Shown: positions 27,733 through 38,012 of the stretch, piece by piece | How positions within the stretch are numbered: the stretch's first letter is position 1 | Layout of the letters: the number at the start of each line of letters is the position of its first letter | NCBI RefSeq assembly: GCF_044904675.1 | Contig: NZ_JADIKJ010000014.1 | Location: forward strand, 36,409-100,408 | Direction: 5' to 3' | Length of the DNA: 64,000 nucleotides | Origin: Dyella_B jejuensis | Lineage (GTDB): Bacteria > Pseudomonadota > Gammaproteobacteria > Xanthomonadales > Rhodanobacteraceae | Notes under the pieces: model-generated | What the model saw: only the letters and a program-made list of their open reading frames with translations | What the model was told of the DNA's origin: nothing | The model's database searches: none | Translations under genes and position numbers: made by a program

Positions 27733-30700
27733 ATGAATATTTCCCGCCTGTTCGTACTCAGGCCGGTGGCCACATCACTGCTGATGATCGCCCTCGTGCT
27801 GGTGGGCCTGGTGGCGATGCGTTTCCTGCCGGTGTCATCGCTGCCCGATGTCGACTACCCGACCATCCAGGTGCAGACGTTCTATCCCGGCGCCAGCCCC
27901 GACGTCATGGCCACCACGGTAACGGCGCCGCTGGAAGTGCAGCTGGGGGAAATCCCCGGCCTGCAGCAGATGACCTCGAACAGTTCCGCGGGGGCCTCGG
28001 TCATCACCCTGCAGTTCGATCTCTCGCTCAATCTCGACGTCGCCGAACAGAACGTGCAGGAGGCGATCAACGCCGCCAACAGCTTGCTGCCTACCGGCTT
28101 GCCGGCGCCGCCGACCTACGCCAAGGTGAATCCCGCCGACCAGCCCATCCTGACGCTGGCGGTGACTTCCAAATCCATGTCGCTGCCGCAATTGCAGGAC
28201 GTAGCGAACAATCGGCTCGGCACGAAGATTTCCGAAGTGTCCGGGGTCGGCCTGGTCACGCCATCGGGCGGCAACGTCCCGGCAGTCCGGGTGGAAGCCG
28301 ATCCGCAGAAGCTGGCCGCCTATGGCCTCAATATCGACGATCTGCGCTCGCTGATCGCCAACGTCAACGTCAGCCAGCCCAAGGGCAATTTCGACGGGCC
28401 CGAACTGGACTACACCATCAACGGTAACGACCAGATCCAGGATCCGAAGGATTACCTGGACACGGTGGTCTCCTACCAGAATGGCGCGCCGGTGCATCTG
28501 CGCGACGTCGCGCGCGTGACCCAGTCCGCGCAGAACACCGAGCAGGGCGCCTGGTACAACGGCACGCCGGCGATCGTGCTCAACGTGCAGCGCCAGCCCG
28601 GCGCGAACGTGATCGCCACGGTCGACCAGATCAAGAAGGAGCTGCCGGAGCTGGAATCCACCCTGCCGGCAGGCATGAAAGTGCAGATCGTGTCCGACAG
28701 CACCGGCGTGATCCGCTCGTCGGTATCCGATGCCGCCTTCGAGCTGGTGCTGGCGGTGGCGCTGGTGGTGCTGGTGATCTTCGTGTTCCTGCGCAACCTG
28801 CCCGCCACCATCATTCCCAGCATTTCGGTACCGGTGTCGCTGATCGGCACGATGGCACTGATGTACGAGTTCAACTATTCGATCGACAACCTCTCGCTGA
28901 TGGCGTTGATCATCGCCACCGGCTTCGTGGTGGACGATTCGATCGTGATGATCGAGAACATCGTGCGCTATCTGGAGGAAGGCGAAACGCCGTTGAACGC
29001 GGCGCTGATCGGCGCCGGCCAGATCGGCTTCACCATCCTGTCGCTGACCGTCTCGCTGATCGCGGTATTGATCCCGCTGCTGTTCATGGGCGGCGTGATC
29101 GGACGGCTGTTCAGCGAATTCGCCGTCACGCTGGCCGTTACCATCGTGCTTTCGGGCATCGTATCGCTCACCCTGGTGCCGATGCTGTGCGCGCGCATCC
29201 TGCGGGCGGAGAAAGAACGCCATCCCAGCCGTTTCGAGCGCATCAGCGAAGGACTGTTCGACAAGACCCTGCACGCCTACGAGCGCGGGCTGCGCTTCGT
29301 GATGAGCCATCAGGTGGCAACGCTGCTGGTGTTCATCGCCACGCTGGTGATCACGGTGGTGCTGTACGTGGCGATTCCCAAAGGCTTGTTCCCGGTGCAG
29401 GACGTCGGCGTGATCCAGGGCATCAGCATTGCCGACAACTCGGTGTCCTACTCCACCATGGTCGATCGCCAGGCCCAACTGGCCGAGGCGATCCTCAAGG
29501 ATAAGGACGTCATTAATCTCACTTCCTATGTCGGCATCGACGGCACCAACACCACGCTCAACAACGGCCGTTTCCTGATCAACTTGAAGGCGCGCGGCGA
29601 TCGCTCCGACACCGCGGCTGAAATCGCCCGGCGCATCCAGGACGAAGTGGCGAATATTTCCGGCATCAAGCTCTACCTGCAACCCGAGCAGGACCTGACC
29701 CTCGATACCACCATATCGCCGAACCAGTACCAGTTCGTGCTGCGCGGGCCCAGCCAGCAGGAGTTCCAGAAGTACGTACCGGCGCTGATCACGCGCATGA
29801 AACGGATAAGCTCGATCACCGATGTCACCAGCGACCTGAACAATGACGGCCTCAGCGTCAACGTCGAGGTCAACCGCCAGTTGGCGGCGCGCTTCGGCAT
29901 CACGCCTGCGACGATCGACAACGCGCTCTACGATGCGCTGGGCCAGCGCATTGTCTCGACCATCTTCGACCAGTCCAGCCAGTACCGCGTGATCCTGGTA
30001 GCCAAGCCGGAAAAGCTGCCGACGCTCGAATCGCTGGGCGACCTGTACCTGCCCAGCCAGACCGCCAGCAGCGGCCAGGTACCGCTCAAGGCCATCGCCA
30101 AGATCGAGGTGACCAAGTCGCCGCTGGTAATCAGCCACCTGGCCCAGTTCCCCTCGGTGACGATTTCCTTCAACCTGGCCAAGGACGCATCGCTGAGCAA
30201 GGCGGTAGACGAGGTCAACCAGGCCGAACAGGCGGTGCATCTGCCGCCGTCGATCACCTCCTCGTTCCAGGGCGCCGCGCAGGCCTTCCAGGATTCGCTG
30301 TCCAGCGAGGTGTATTTGCTGATCGCCGCCCTGGTGGCTGTCTACATCGTGCTTGGCGTGCTGTACGAGAGCTTCATCCATCCGGTGACGATCCTCTCCA
30401 CGCTGCCCTCGGCGGGCATCGGCGCGCTGCTGGCGCTGATGGTCGCCGGCGCCGACCTGGACGTGATCGGCATCATCGGCATCGTGTTGCTGATCGGCAT
30501 CGTGAAGAAGAACGCGATCATGATCGTGGACTTCGCCCTGGAAGCCGAACGCGAACACGGCAAGCCGCCGGCGGAAGCGATTTTCGAGGCGTCGCTGTTG
30601 CGATTCCGGCCGATCCTGATGACCACCCTCGCGGCGATGCTCGGCGCATTGCCGATGCTGCTGGGCACCGGTACCGGCTCGGAATTGCGCCGGCCGCTGG

Positions 30701-30840
30701 GCCTGGCGATCATCGGCGGCCTGATGCTCAGCCAGTTGCTGACCTTGTTCACCACGCCGGTGATCTACCTGTTCTTCGACCGGCTGGCACAGCGCTTCCA
30801 GCGCAAGCCTTCGCTGGCCGCGGGAGACAGTGCGCCGTGA
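27733..30840 (+). CDS. mdtB: RND multidrug efflux permease, MdtB/MuxB-like
   Basis: The 1035-residue proton-driven pump has twelve transmembrane helices and two large periplasmic loops. The N-terminus NISRLFVLRPVATSLLM is typical. The proton-relay aspartate pair lies in ATGFVVDDSIVMIENI, and the C-terminal helices carry GIVKKNAIMIVDFALE. The presence of one adaptor and two unlike permeases in a row is the hallmark of MdtABC/MuxABC systems, where MdtB and MdtC assemble as a heterotrimer. Confidence 0.94.
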   Translation: MNISRLFVLRPVATSLLMIALVLVGLVAMRFLPVSSLPDVDYPTIQVQTFYPGASPDVMATTVTAPLEVQLGEIPGLQQMTSNSSAGASVITLQFDLSLNLDVAEQNVQEAINAANSLLPTGLPAPPTYAKVNPADQPILTLAVTSKSMSLPQLQDVANNRLGTKISEVSGVGLVTPSGGNVPAVRVEADPQKLAAYGLNIDDLRSLIANVNVSQPKGNFDGPELDYTINGNDQIQDPKDYLDTVVSYQNGAPVHLRDVARVTQSAQNTEQGAWYNGTPAIVLNVQRQPGANVIATVDQIKKELPELESTLPAGMKVQIVSDSTGVIRSSVSDAAFELVLAVALVVLVIFVFLRNLPATIIPSISVPVSLIGTMALMYEFNYSIDNLSLMALIIATGFVVDDSIVMIENIVRYLEEGETPLNAALIGAGQIGFTILSLTVSLIAVLIPLLFMGGVIGRLFSEFAVTLAVTIVLSGIVSLTLVPMLCARILRAEKERHPSRFERISEGLFDKTLHAYERGLRFVMSHQVATLLVFIATLVITVVLYVAIPKGLFPVQDVGVIQGISIADNSVSYSTMVDRQAQLAEAILKDKDVINLTSYVGIDGTNTTLNNGRFLINLKARGDRSDTAAEIARRIQDEVANISGIKLYLQPEQDLTLDTTISPNQYQFVLRGPSQQEFQKYVPALITRMKRISSITDVTSDLNNDGLSVNVEVNRQLAARFGITPATIDNALYDALGQRIVSTIFDQSSQYRVILVAKPEKLPTLESLGDLYLPSQTASSGQVPLKAIAKIEVTKSPLVISHLAQFPSVTISFNLAKDASLSKAVDEVNQAEQAVHLPPSITSSFQGAAQAFQDSLSSEVYLLIAALVAVYIVLGVLYESFIHPVTILSTLPSAGIGALLALMVAGADLDVIGIIGIVLLIGIVKKNAIMIVDFALEAEREHGKPPAEAIFEASLLRFRPILMTTLAAMLGALPMLLGTGTGSELRRPLGLAIIGGLMLSQLLTLFTTPVIYLFFDRLAQRFQRKPSLAAGDSAP

Positions 30841-30973
30841 TGCGCGTGGATCGTCGCTATTCCGGCGCTGCCACCTCCGTGTCGCACGGAGAGCGTGCCG
30901 CGCTGCCGTCATGCCCTGCTTGCGCCGGAACGATAGCCGCGATGCTGCCGGGTACGTTTGAGCAGGTGCAGCC

Positions 30974-33900
30974 GTGAATATTTCCGCGCTCTTCATCCGG
31001 CGGCCGGTCGCGACCACCCTGCTGGCGATTGCGATTCTGCTTTCGGGCGCGCTGGCGTACTTCCGCCTGCCGGTCGCGCCGCTGCCGAACGTGACTTACC
31101 CGGTGATCGTGGTGCAGGCGAGCATGGCCGGCGCCAGCCCGAGCATCATGGCCTCGACGGTGGCCGAACCGCTGGAAAAACGTCTGGGCACGATCGCCGA
31201 TGTCAGCGAGCTGACCTCGACCAGCGACGTCGGCTCGGCGCGGATCGTCGTGCAGTTCGGATTGAGCCGCGACATCAACGGCGCGGCGCGCGACGTGCAG
31301 GCCGCCATCCAGGCAGCACGCGCGGACCTGCCCACGACCTTGCGCAACAACCCGACCTATCGCGAATACAATCCCGCCGATTCGCCGATCATGGTGCTGG
31401 CGCTGACGTCCAGCACCTTGACGCGCGCGCAGCTCTACGACTCGGCCGATTCGGTCATCCAGCAGCAGCTCTCGCAGGTCGATGGCGTAGGCCAGATCAC
31501 GCTTGGCGGCAGCGCGCTGCCATCGGTGCGCGTCGAACTGCAGCCGGACCAGCTCAACAGCTATGGCATCGGCCTGGAAGACGTGCGCGCGGCGATCAGT
31601 GCCGCCAACGCGGACAGCGCCAAGGGCCATATCGACCAGGATGGCCAGCGCTACGAAGTCACCTCGAACGACCAGATCAACAAGGCCGCGCCGTATCGCG
31701 ACCTGGTAATCGCCTACCGCAACAATGCGCCGGTGTTTCTGCGCAATGTCGCCGATGTCGAGGATTCGGCGGAGAACATCCGCAACATGGGCCTGTACAA
31801 CGGCAAGCCGGCGGTGCTGGTGATCGTGTATCCGCTGCCGGGCGGCAATATCGTCAAGACCGTGCAGCAGATCCGCAAAGTGTTGCCATCGATCGAGGCA
31901 ACCTTGCCCAGCAGCATTCACCTGGGCATCGCGGTCGACCGTTCGCAATCGGTGAATGCGGCCGTGGGCGATACGGAACGCTCGCTGTTCATCGCGGTAT
32001 TGCTGGTGATCGGCGTGGTGTTCGTGTTCCTGCAATCGCCGCGCGCGATCCTGATTCCCGCGGTCGCCCTGCCGCTATCGATCATCGGCACGTTCGGCCC
32101 GATGTACCTGTTGGGCTACAGCCTGGACAACCTGTCGCTGATGGCGTTGACCATCGGCACCGGCTTCGTGGTCGACGATGCGGTGGTCGTGCTGGAAAAC
32201 ATCGTGCGACATGTCGAAGCAGGCATGGACGTGCGCGAGGCGGCACTCAAGGGCAGCGGCGAAGTCAGCTTCACCGTGATCTCCATGAGCCTGTCGCTGA
32301 TCGCGGTGTTCCTGCCGATCCTGCTGATGCCGGGCATCATCGGCCTGCTGTTCCACGAGTTCGCGGTCACGCTCTCGATCGCCATCCTGTTCTCGCTGCT
32401 GATCTCGCTGACCGTCACGCCCACCATGGCCGCCTACGTGCTGCGGTCCGGCGCGGCGATGCATTCGAAGGCGCGTTGGGCGCTGTGGTACGAGCGGCAG
32501 TTCGAGCGTTTCAAGAATGCCTACTCGCGCTCGCTTAGCGCGGTGCTCGATCACGCCTTGCTGGTTGGTCTGATGTTGATCGGGCTGATCGTGCTGAACG
32601 TGTTCCTGATCAAGCTGGTGCCGTCGACCTTCTTCCCCGAGCAGGACAACGGCATCCTGATCGGCCAGATCATGGCCGACCAGAGCATCTCCTTCCAGGC
32701 CATGGAGAAGAAGCTCGCGCAACTGCAGTCGATCGTGCAGAAGGATCCCGCGGTCGCTTCGGTCGCCGGCTTCACGGGTGGCCGCGCGCTCAATACCGCC
32801 AACGTGTTCGTCGAGCTCAAGCCGCTGGCCGAGCGCAAAATCTCGGCGGCGCAAGTGGTCGATCGCCTGCGTCCCAAGCTCAATGCCGTGTCCGGCGCGC
32901 GGCTGTTCATGCAGGCCGCGCAGGACCTGCACATCGGTGGCCGCTCCTCGGCGGCCGAATACCAGTACACCCTGACCAGCGACGACCCCGACGCGCTGTT
33001 CACCTGGGTGCCCAAACTCGTGACGGCCCTGGGCAAATACCGCAGCCAGATGCAGGACGTGAACTCGGACCTGCAACAGAACGGCCTGCAGACCTACGTC
33101 AATTTCGACCGCTCCACCATGGCGCGCTACACCTTCGCGCCGAACCAGATCGACAGCGTGCTCTACGATGCGTTCGGCCAGCGCACCGTGTCGACCGTCT
33201 ACAACCAGCTCAATCAGTATTACGTAGTGATGGAAGTCGCACCGAAATACTGGCAATACCCGCAGATGCTCGAACGCATGCGTTTCAGCACGGCAGCGGG
33301 CAATCCTTCCGGCACCGCGCAGACGCAGATGCCGGGCGGAACGGTCCAGGGCGTGCAGGGCTTTACCGCCGTCAGCGCCGCCAGCAGCGCGGAGAGCAAC
33401 ACCAACTCGCTCAACGCCAACGCGCAGGCCAACCAGCTCACCAATGCCATTTCCAATGCCAAGGGCGGCAGTTCCAGCGGCAGCGCGGACAGCACGTCGG
33501 CCGAAACACTGGTGCCGTTCCCGGCCATGCTCAGCTACGTCAACAATCACACCGCGACGGAGGTGAGCCACCAGGGCGGCCTGGTGGCGGCCACCATCTC
33601 GTTCAACCTGCCGCCCGGCGGCTCGTTGAGCACAGCGCTGGCGGCGATCAGCCAGGCCATGCAGGAACTGGGCATGCCGGCCTCCATCCACGGCAGTTCG
33701 GCCGGCGCCGCGCAGGTGTACGCACAGTCGATGTCGAGCATGCCGCTGCTGATCCTGGCGGCACTGGCGGCCGTCTATATCGTGCTCGGCATTCTCTATG
33801 AGAACACCGTGCATCCGATCACCATCCTGTCCACCCTGCCTTCGGCCGGCATCGGCGCGACACTGGCGCTGCTGCTGTTCGGCACACCGTTCTCGATCAT

Positions 33901-34282
33901 CGCGATGATCGGCATCATCCTGCTGATCGGCATCGTCAAGAAAAACGCGATCATGATGATCGACGTCGCGATCCACCTGCAGCGCGACGAAGGCTACGAA
34001 TCCACCCGGGCCATCCACGATGCCGCCGTGGTGCGATTGCGCCCGATCATGATGACCACCGCCGCGGCCGTGCTCGGCGCGGTGCCGCTGGCGATCGGCA
34101 TCGGCCAGGGCGCATCGCTGCGCCAGCCGCTGGGCATTACCGTGATGGGCGGCCTGATCCTCAGCCAGGTCTTCACCTTGTACACGACACCGGTGATCTA
34201 CCTCTTCCTCGACCGCCTGCGCGCTAGGCTCGCCAGGTGGTCCGCCACCCTGCCGTGGAACAGATCGGACGCGAGCGCATGA
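30974..34282 (+). CDS. mdtC: RND multidrug efflux permease, MdtC/MuxC-like, with Ser/Asn-rich insertion
   Basis: The 1102-residue permease starts with GTG at 30974, and its first codons mirror those of the upstream pump (NIS...LFIRRPVATTLL). The proton-relay aspartates are in GTGFVVDDAVVVLENI. It is about 75 residues longer than usual MdtC. The extra length is a low-complexity stretch rich in Ser, Ala, Asn and Gln at about residues 768-843 in the second periplasmic loop. It is expected to pair with the upstream MdtB-like subunit. The stop overlaps the start of the channel gene (ATGA). Confidence 0.93.
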   Translation: MNISALFIRRPVATTLLAIAILLSGALAYFRLPVAPLPNVTYPVIVVQASMAGASPSIMASTVAEPLEKRLGTIADVSELTSTSDVGSARIVVQFGLSRDINGAARDVQAAIQAARADLPTTLRNNPTYREYNPADSPIMVLALTSSTLTRAQLYDSADSVIQQQLSQVDGVGQITLGGSALPSVRVELQPDQLNSYGIGLEDVRAAISAANADSAKGHIDQDGQRYEVTSNDQINKAAPYRDLVIAYRNNAPVFLRNVADVEDSAENIRNMGLYNGKPAVLVIVYPLPGGNIVKTVQQIRKVLPSIEATLPSSIHLGIAVDRSQSVNAAVGDTERSLFIAVLLVIGVVFVFLQSPRAILIPAVALPLSIIGTFGPMYLLGYSLDNLSLMALTIGTGFVVDDAVVVLENIVRHVEAGMDVREAALKGSGEVSFTVISMSLSLIAVFLPILLMPGIIGLLFHEFAVTLSIAILFSLLISLTVTPTMAAYVLRSGAAMHSKARWALWYERQFERFKNAYSRSLSAVLDHALLVGLMLIGLIVLNVFLIKLVPSTFFPEQDNGILIGQIMADQSISFQAMEKKLAQLQSIVQKDPAVASVAGFTGGRALNTANVFVELKPLAERKISAAQVVDRLRPKLNAVSGARLFMQAAQDLHIGGRSSAAEYQYTLTSDDPDALFTWVPKLVTALGKYRSQMQDVNSDLQQNGLQTYVNFDRSTMARYTFAPNQIDSVLYDAFGQRTVSTVYNQLNQYYVVMEVAPKYWQYPQMLERMRFSTAAGNPSGTAQTQMPGGTVQGVQGFTAVSAASSAESNTNSLNANAQANQLTNAISNAKGGSSSGSADSTSAETLVPFPAMLSYVNNHTATEVSHQGGLVAATISFNLPPGGSLSTALAAISQAMQELGMPASIHGSSAGAAQVYAQSMSSMPLLILAALAAVYIVLGILYENTVHPITILSTLPSAGIGATLALLLFGTPFSIIAMIGIILLIGIVKKNAIMMIDVAIHLQRDEGYESTRAIHDAAVVRLRPIMMTTAAAVLGAVPLAIGIGQGASLRQPLGITVMGGLILSQVFTLYTTPVIYLFLDRLRARLARWSATLPWNRSDASA

Positions 34283-35748
34283 ACATGAAGATTTTCCACA
34301 CTGCCCTGGCCGCCTCGTTGGCGTTGCTGCTCGGCGGCTGCATGGTCGGCCCCGACTACCATCGCCCGCAAACGCCCATGCCCACCCAATTCAAGGAGCT
34401 TCCAGGCTGGACGGCGGCCACGCCTGCTGCCGGCGCAGCGCCCAAGGGCAACTGGTGGAGCGCGTTCAACGATCCGCTGCTCGATCAGCTCGAGCCGATG
34501 GTATCGGTTTCCAACCAGACCGTGCGGCAAGATTACGCGAGCTATCAGCAGGCCATGGCCGAAGTGCAGGTAGCGCGCGCATCGCTATTCCCTACTATCG
34601 GCATTACCGGCTCAGGCACCAAGCAACGCGGTGCAGATAACGGCCTCAGCAGCAACGCCACCGGTTTGCGGCCAACCATCAGCACCTCCGGTTCGCTGGA
34701 AGGCAGTGTCAGCTGGGCACCCGATCTATGGGGCAAGGTCCGCCGCACGATCGAGGAGAACAAGGCGACCGCACAAGCCAGCCAGGCGACCCTGGCCAAT
34801 GCCACCCTGTCCGAACAGGTCGCGCTGGCTACCGCCGTGATCGACCTGCGGATCAGCGATGCGAATATCGACCTGTTACAGAAGACGGTCGACGCCTACA
34901 CCGAATACCTGCGCGTGGTCAGCAACCAGGGCACCGCTGGCACAATAACGCCTTCGGATGTGATCACCGCCCGGACACAGCTGGGCAATGCGAAGGCGAA
35001 CCTGATCGAGCTTGGCGTGGCGCGCGCGCAATACGCCCACGCCATCGCCGTGCTGGTCGGCAAGACGCCGGAGGAACTGGACATTCCGCACAGCACGGCG
35101 TTGCCGGCACTGCCGACGATTCCGGTCGGCGTGCCGTCCACCTTGCTGCAACGCCGGCCCGATATTGCCGTGGCCGAACGCGAGATGGCCGCGCAAAACG
35201 CGGCCATCGGCGTGGCCGTGGCCGCCTATTATCCCGACCTCACCTTGTCGGGTGCGGACGGGTTCTCACAAGCCCCGCTGGCCGGCTTGCTGCATATCGC
35301 CAACCACATCTGGTCGGTGGGTGCCGATGTGGACGAAACGGTGTTCGATTTCGGCGCGCGTCATGGTGAAGTGGCCGCCGCCAGGGCCGCTTACGAGGGC
35401 GCCGTCGCCAACTATCGCGGCACGGTGCTGACCGCGTTGCAGAATGTCGAAGACGACCTTTCCGGACTGCGCATCCTCGCCCAGCAGGCGGAGGTCGAGG
35501 ACACCCTGGTAAGCGACGCCACCCAGGGCTCGCGGATCGCCTTCAACGAATACCAGGCCGGCACCGTCGACTACACCACGGCCGCCACCGCCCAGGCCAC
35601 TCAGTTGAGCGCCGAGCAGAACGCCTTGAATGTGAAGCAGCAGCGACTGCTCGATACGGTTTCGCTGATCGGCGACCTGGGCGGCGGTTGGTCGGCTGAC
35701 GAACTCACCACGCAGGCCACCGCTTCCGATGCGGACTCGAAACGCTGA
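34279..35748 (+). CDS. Outer-membrane efflux lipoprotein (NodT/OprM family)
   Basis: The 489-residue protein has a lipoprotein signal ending in LLLGGC, followed by MVGPDYHRP, the classical start of NodT/OprM channels. Two repeats of the outer-membrane efflux domain follow, with long helices rich in Ala and Gln, and the segment LLQRRPDIAVAEREMAAQNAAIG is a family signature. Trimers form the exit duct for the upstream RND pumps. The ATG at 34279 overlaps the permease stop by four bases, which supports one operon. Confidence 0.93.
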   Translation: MNMKIFHTALAASLALLLGGCMVGPDYHRPQTPMPTQFKELPGWTAATPAAGAAPKGNWWSAFNDPLLDQLEPMVSVSNQTVRQDYASYQQAMAEVQVARASLFPTIGITGSGTKQRGADNGLSSNATGLRPTISTSGSLEGSVSWAPDLWGKVRRTIEENKATAQASQATLANATLSEQVALATAVIDLRISDANIDLLQKTVDAYTEYLRVVSNQGTAGTITPSDVITARTQLGNAKANLIELGVARAQYAHAIAVLVGKTPEELDIPHSTALPALPTIPVGVPSTLLQRRPDIAVAEREMAAQNAAIGVAVAAYYPDLTLSGADGFSQAPLAGLLHIANHIWSVGADVDETVFDFGARHGEVAAARAAYEGAVANYRGTVLTALQNVEDDLSGLRILAQQAEVEDTLVSDATQGSRIAFNEYQAGTVDYTTAATAQATQLSAEQNALNVKQQRLLDTVSLIGDLGGGWSADELTTQATASDADSKR

Positions 35749-36638
35749 TGTCGCCGCAAAAAGGCGAGCAACGTCTCGAACTGTCTCCCATCGTTGCCGG
35801 ACTCTGGCGCATCGTCGATTGGAAGCTCGACGTACAGGAGCGCGTGCGCTGGATCGAGCAGGCACTGGAACTGGGCATCAACTCGTTCGACCATGCGGAT
35901 ATCTACGGCGACTATCGCGCCGAGTCGCTATTCGGCGAAGCGCTGCAAGCCGCTCCGGCGCTGCGCGATCGCATGCAATTGATAACGAAGTGCGGCATCC
36001 GCCTGCGCTCGGCGCAGCGTCCCTATCGCATCAACTACTACGACACCGACGCCGGCTATATCCGCGCGCAGGTCGAACAGTCGCTGCGCAATCTGCACGT
36101 GGAACAGCTTGACCTGGTGCTGATCCATCGCCCCGATTACCTGATGAACGCTAACGCGCTGGCCGAAACGTTCGCCACGCTCACGCATGAAGGCAAGGTG
36201 GCGCACTGGGGCGTTTCCAACCATAGCCGCAGCCAGTTCGAACTGCTGCATCAGCAACATCCATTGCTGACCAACCAACTCGAACTTTCGCCCTTGCAGC
36301 TGGACGCGCTGGACGACGGCACCCTCGACCAGGCCCAGCAACTGGGCCTGCGCCCCATGATCTGGTCGCCGCTGGCCGGCGGCCGCCTGTTTACCGGTGA
36401 GGACGAACAAGCCCAGCGCGTGCGGGCTGAAATGTCCGCCATTGCCACACGCTGCAACATCGGCCTCACCACCCTCGCCTTCGCCTGGATCCTGCGCCAT
36501 CCCTCACGCCCCCATCCGATTACCGGCACCGGCCGCATCGACGGCTTGCGCGATGCCGTCGCGGCGCTGGAGGTAAAGCTTGACGCGGAAGATTGGTACG
36601 GGATCTGGGCGGCGAGCAAAGGGCACGGCGTACCGTAA
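35748..36638 (+). CDS. Aldo/keto reductase (YdhF-like)
   Basis: A 296-residue TIM-barrel oxidoreductase using NAD(P)H. The catalytic tetrad is visible: Asp and Tyr in FDHADIYGDYRAE, Lys in LITKCGIRL and His in LVLIHRPDYL. The C-terminal cofactor region ITGTGRIDGLRDAVAALE is also conserved. The start codon overlaps the TGA of the channel gene by one base (TGATG), so it is probably translated from the efflux transcript. Whether it reduces a toxic carbonyl exported by the pump is a guess. Confidence 0.9.
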   Translation: MSPQKGEQRLELSPIVAGLWRIVDWKLDVQERVRWIEQALELGINSFDHADIYGDYRAESLFGEALQAAPALRDRMQLITKCGIRLRSAQRPYRINYYDTDAGYIRAQVEQSLRNLHVEQLDLVLIHRPDYLMNANALAETFATLTHEGKVAHWGVSNHSRSQFELLHQQHPLLTNQLELSPLQLDALDDGTLDQAQQLGLRPMIWSPLAGGRLFTGEDEQAQRVRAEMSAIATRCNIGLTTLAFAWILRHPSRPHPITGTGRIDGLRDAVAALEVKLDAEDWYGIWAASKGHGVP

Positions 36639-36989
36639 AGCATTGCTTGGCAACACGCTGTCCATGCCCCCAGCATGCCGAGGCCAGTTGCCCATCTATT
36701 GAAGATCGCACCCAGGCATCGCTTTCAACGTTAAAAAGATCGCCTCGCGATTTGCATCGGCAGGTTCAGTGCGACCTCCATCGCGTAATTCGGTTTGTGG
36801 TCCGACGATCGCATGGCGCATGAGTTCCGACAACGTAGCGTCGGGCATGCTTGTTCAGCCTTGAAAATCCCGATGCGGCATTGTGGATTGCAGTGCATGG
36901 TATTGCTGCAAATTTTTTCCGTCGATCGATTGCAGGATCTTCTGGATGCCCGCGTAATGAGATCGGTGCCGCAAAATTTTCGGCATCGA
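36639..36989. other. Intergenic region without recognised gene
   Basis: 351 bp between the stops of the convergent aldo/keto reductase and 5'-nucleotidase genes. GC content falls below that of the neighbours and the open frames crossing it have no protein-like composition. I see no tRNA, no terminator with a T-run and no repeat. Confidence 0.4.
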
Positions 36990-37919
36990 TCAACCGTTAC
37001 TGACGCCGTGTGGCACATGCCCCGTCGCCACGTGCCTGCGTGCCGATTCCACATTGGCCGGGGAATCGTCGAAGAAGATATCCGCACCGAAGGCATCGAG
37101 GAACGGTCCCTTGTCGCGACCGCCGAGGAACAGCGCTTCGTCGATGCGCACGCCCCAGCGACGCAAGGTGAGGATCACGCGCTTGTGCGCGGGCGCCGAG
37201 CGCGCCGTGACCAGCGCGGTGCGAATCGGCGAATTTTCCGCCGGGAAAGCCGCCTGCAAACGATGCACGGCGGTAAGGAAGCCGCGGAAAGGCCCCACCG
37301 ACAAGGGCTCGTCGGCGCGTTCGGTCTCGTTGCGATGGAACGCTTCCAGGCCTTCTTCGCGCGAGACGCGCTCGCCTTCGTCGCCGAAGATCACCGCATC
37401 GCCATCGAACGCAATGCGCAACTGCTCGCTGGCGCGTGGCGGCGCCACTGACGGCAGGATCGTGGCGGCGGCAACGCCTGCTTTCAACGCACGGCCGACG
37501 TCCTCGGCATTGGCCGACAGGAACAGGTCCGCCTTGAACGGCGCGATGTAATCCGAAGTGGGCGCGCCGCTGGTGAAAGCCGCACGGCTGATTTCCAGGC
37601 CGTAGTGCTGGATGGCATTGAAGATGCGCAGGCCGGTATCGCCGGAGTTGCGCGACAGCAAGATAACTTCTACCGGCGGCACGTCGCCGGCAAGGCGGTT
37701 GAGCCCCAGCAGTTTCTGCACCAGCGGAAACGCCACGCCGGGCGGCAGCAGTTCATTCTCGTGCTCGATCTGGAAAGCGCGGTAGGCGTCCAGTCCATCC
37801 CGTTCGAATAAAGCGTGGCTGTCGCCCAGGTCGAACAGCGCCCGCGACGAGATGGCGACCACCAGCCGGTTATCGGTGGCGGCGCTGGGATCGTGGACGG
37901 TTTTGCTTGGGCGGGTCAT
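36990..37919 (-). CDS. Cytosolic 5'-nucleotidase (NT5C1/PF06189 family)
   Basis: The 309-residue protein shows the family pattern AISSRALFDLGDSHALFE at the N-terminus, FDGDAVIFGDEGE in the centre and FFDDSPANVESA near the C-terminus. It should dephosphorylate nucleoside 5'-monophosphates in the cytoplasm. The ATG at 37919 is followed by an unstructured Thr/Ser-rich lead of about 15 residues. It lies just downstream of the NAD kinase gene on the same strand, 93 bp away, so both act on nucleotides or cofactors, although a common operon is not certain. Confidence 0.88.
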   Translation of the reverse strand: MTRPSKTVHDPSAATDNRLVVAISSRALFDLGDSHALFERDGLDAYRAFQIEHENELLPPGVAFPLVQKLLGLNRLAGDVPPVEVILLSRNSGDTGLRIFNAIQHYGLEISRAAFTSGAPTSDYIAPFKADLFLSANAEDVGRALKAGVAAATILPSVAPPRASEQLRIAFDGDAVIFGDEGERVSREEGLEAFHRNETERADEPLSVGPFRGFLTAVHRLQAAFPAENSPIRTALVTARSAPAHKRVILTLRRWGVRIDEALFLGGRDKGPFLDAFGADIFFDDSPANVESARRHVATGHVPHGVSNG

Positions 37920-38012
37920 GGATCAAGGCCAGGTGGAAGGCTGAATCTAGCAAAAGATATTGCATCCGTAGCGATCGCGCCGACCTTCAAGCTGCCTGCT
38001 CCTGATTGACGC

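Noticed and set aside
27835..31017. Minus-strand open frame of 1060 codons opposite the MdtB-like gene
   Set aside because: Composition is dominated by Arg, Gln, His and Asp with no domains, as expected for an antisense shadow of a GC-rich gene. The plus-strand RND permease is unmistakable.
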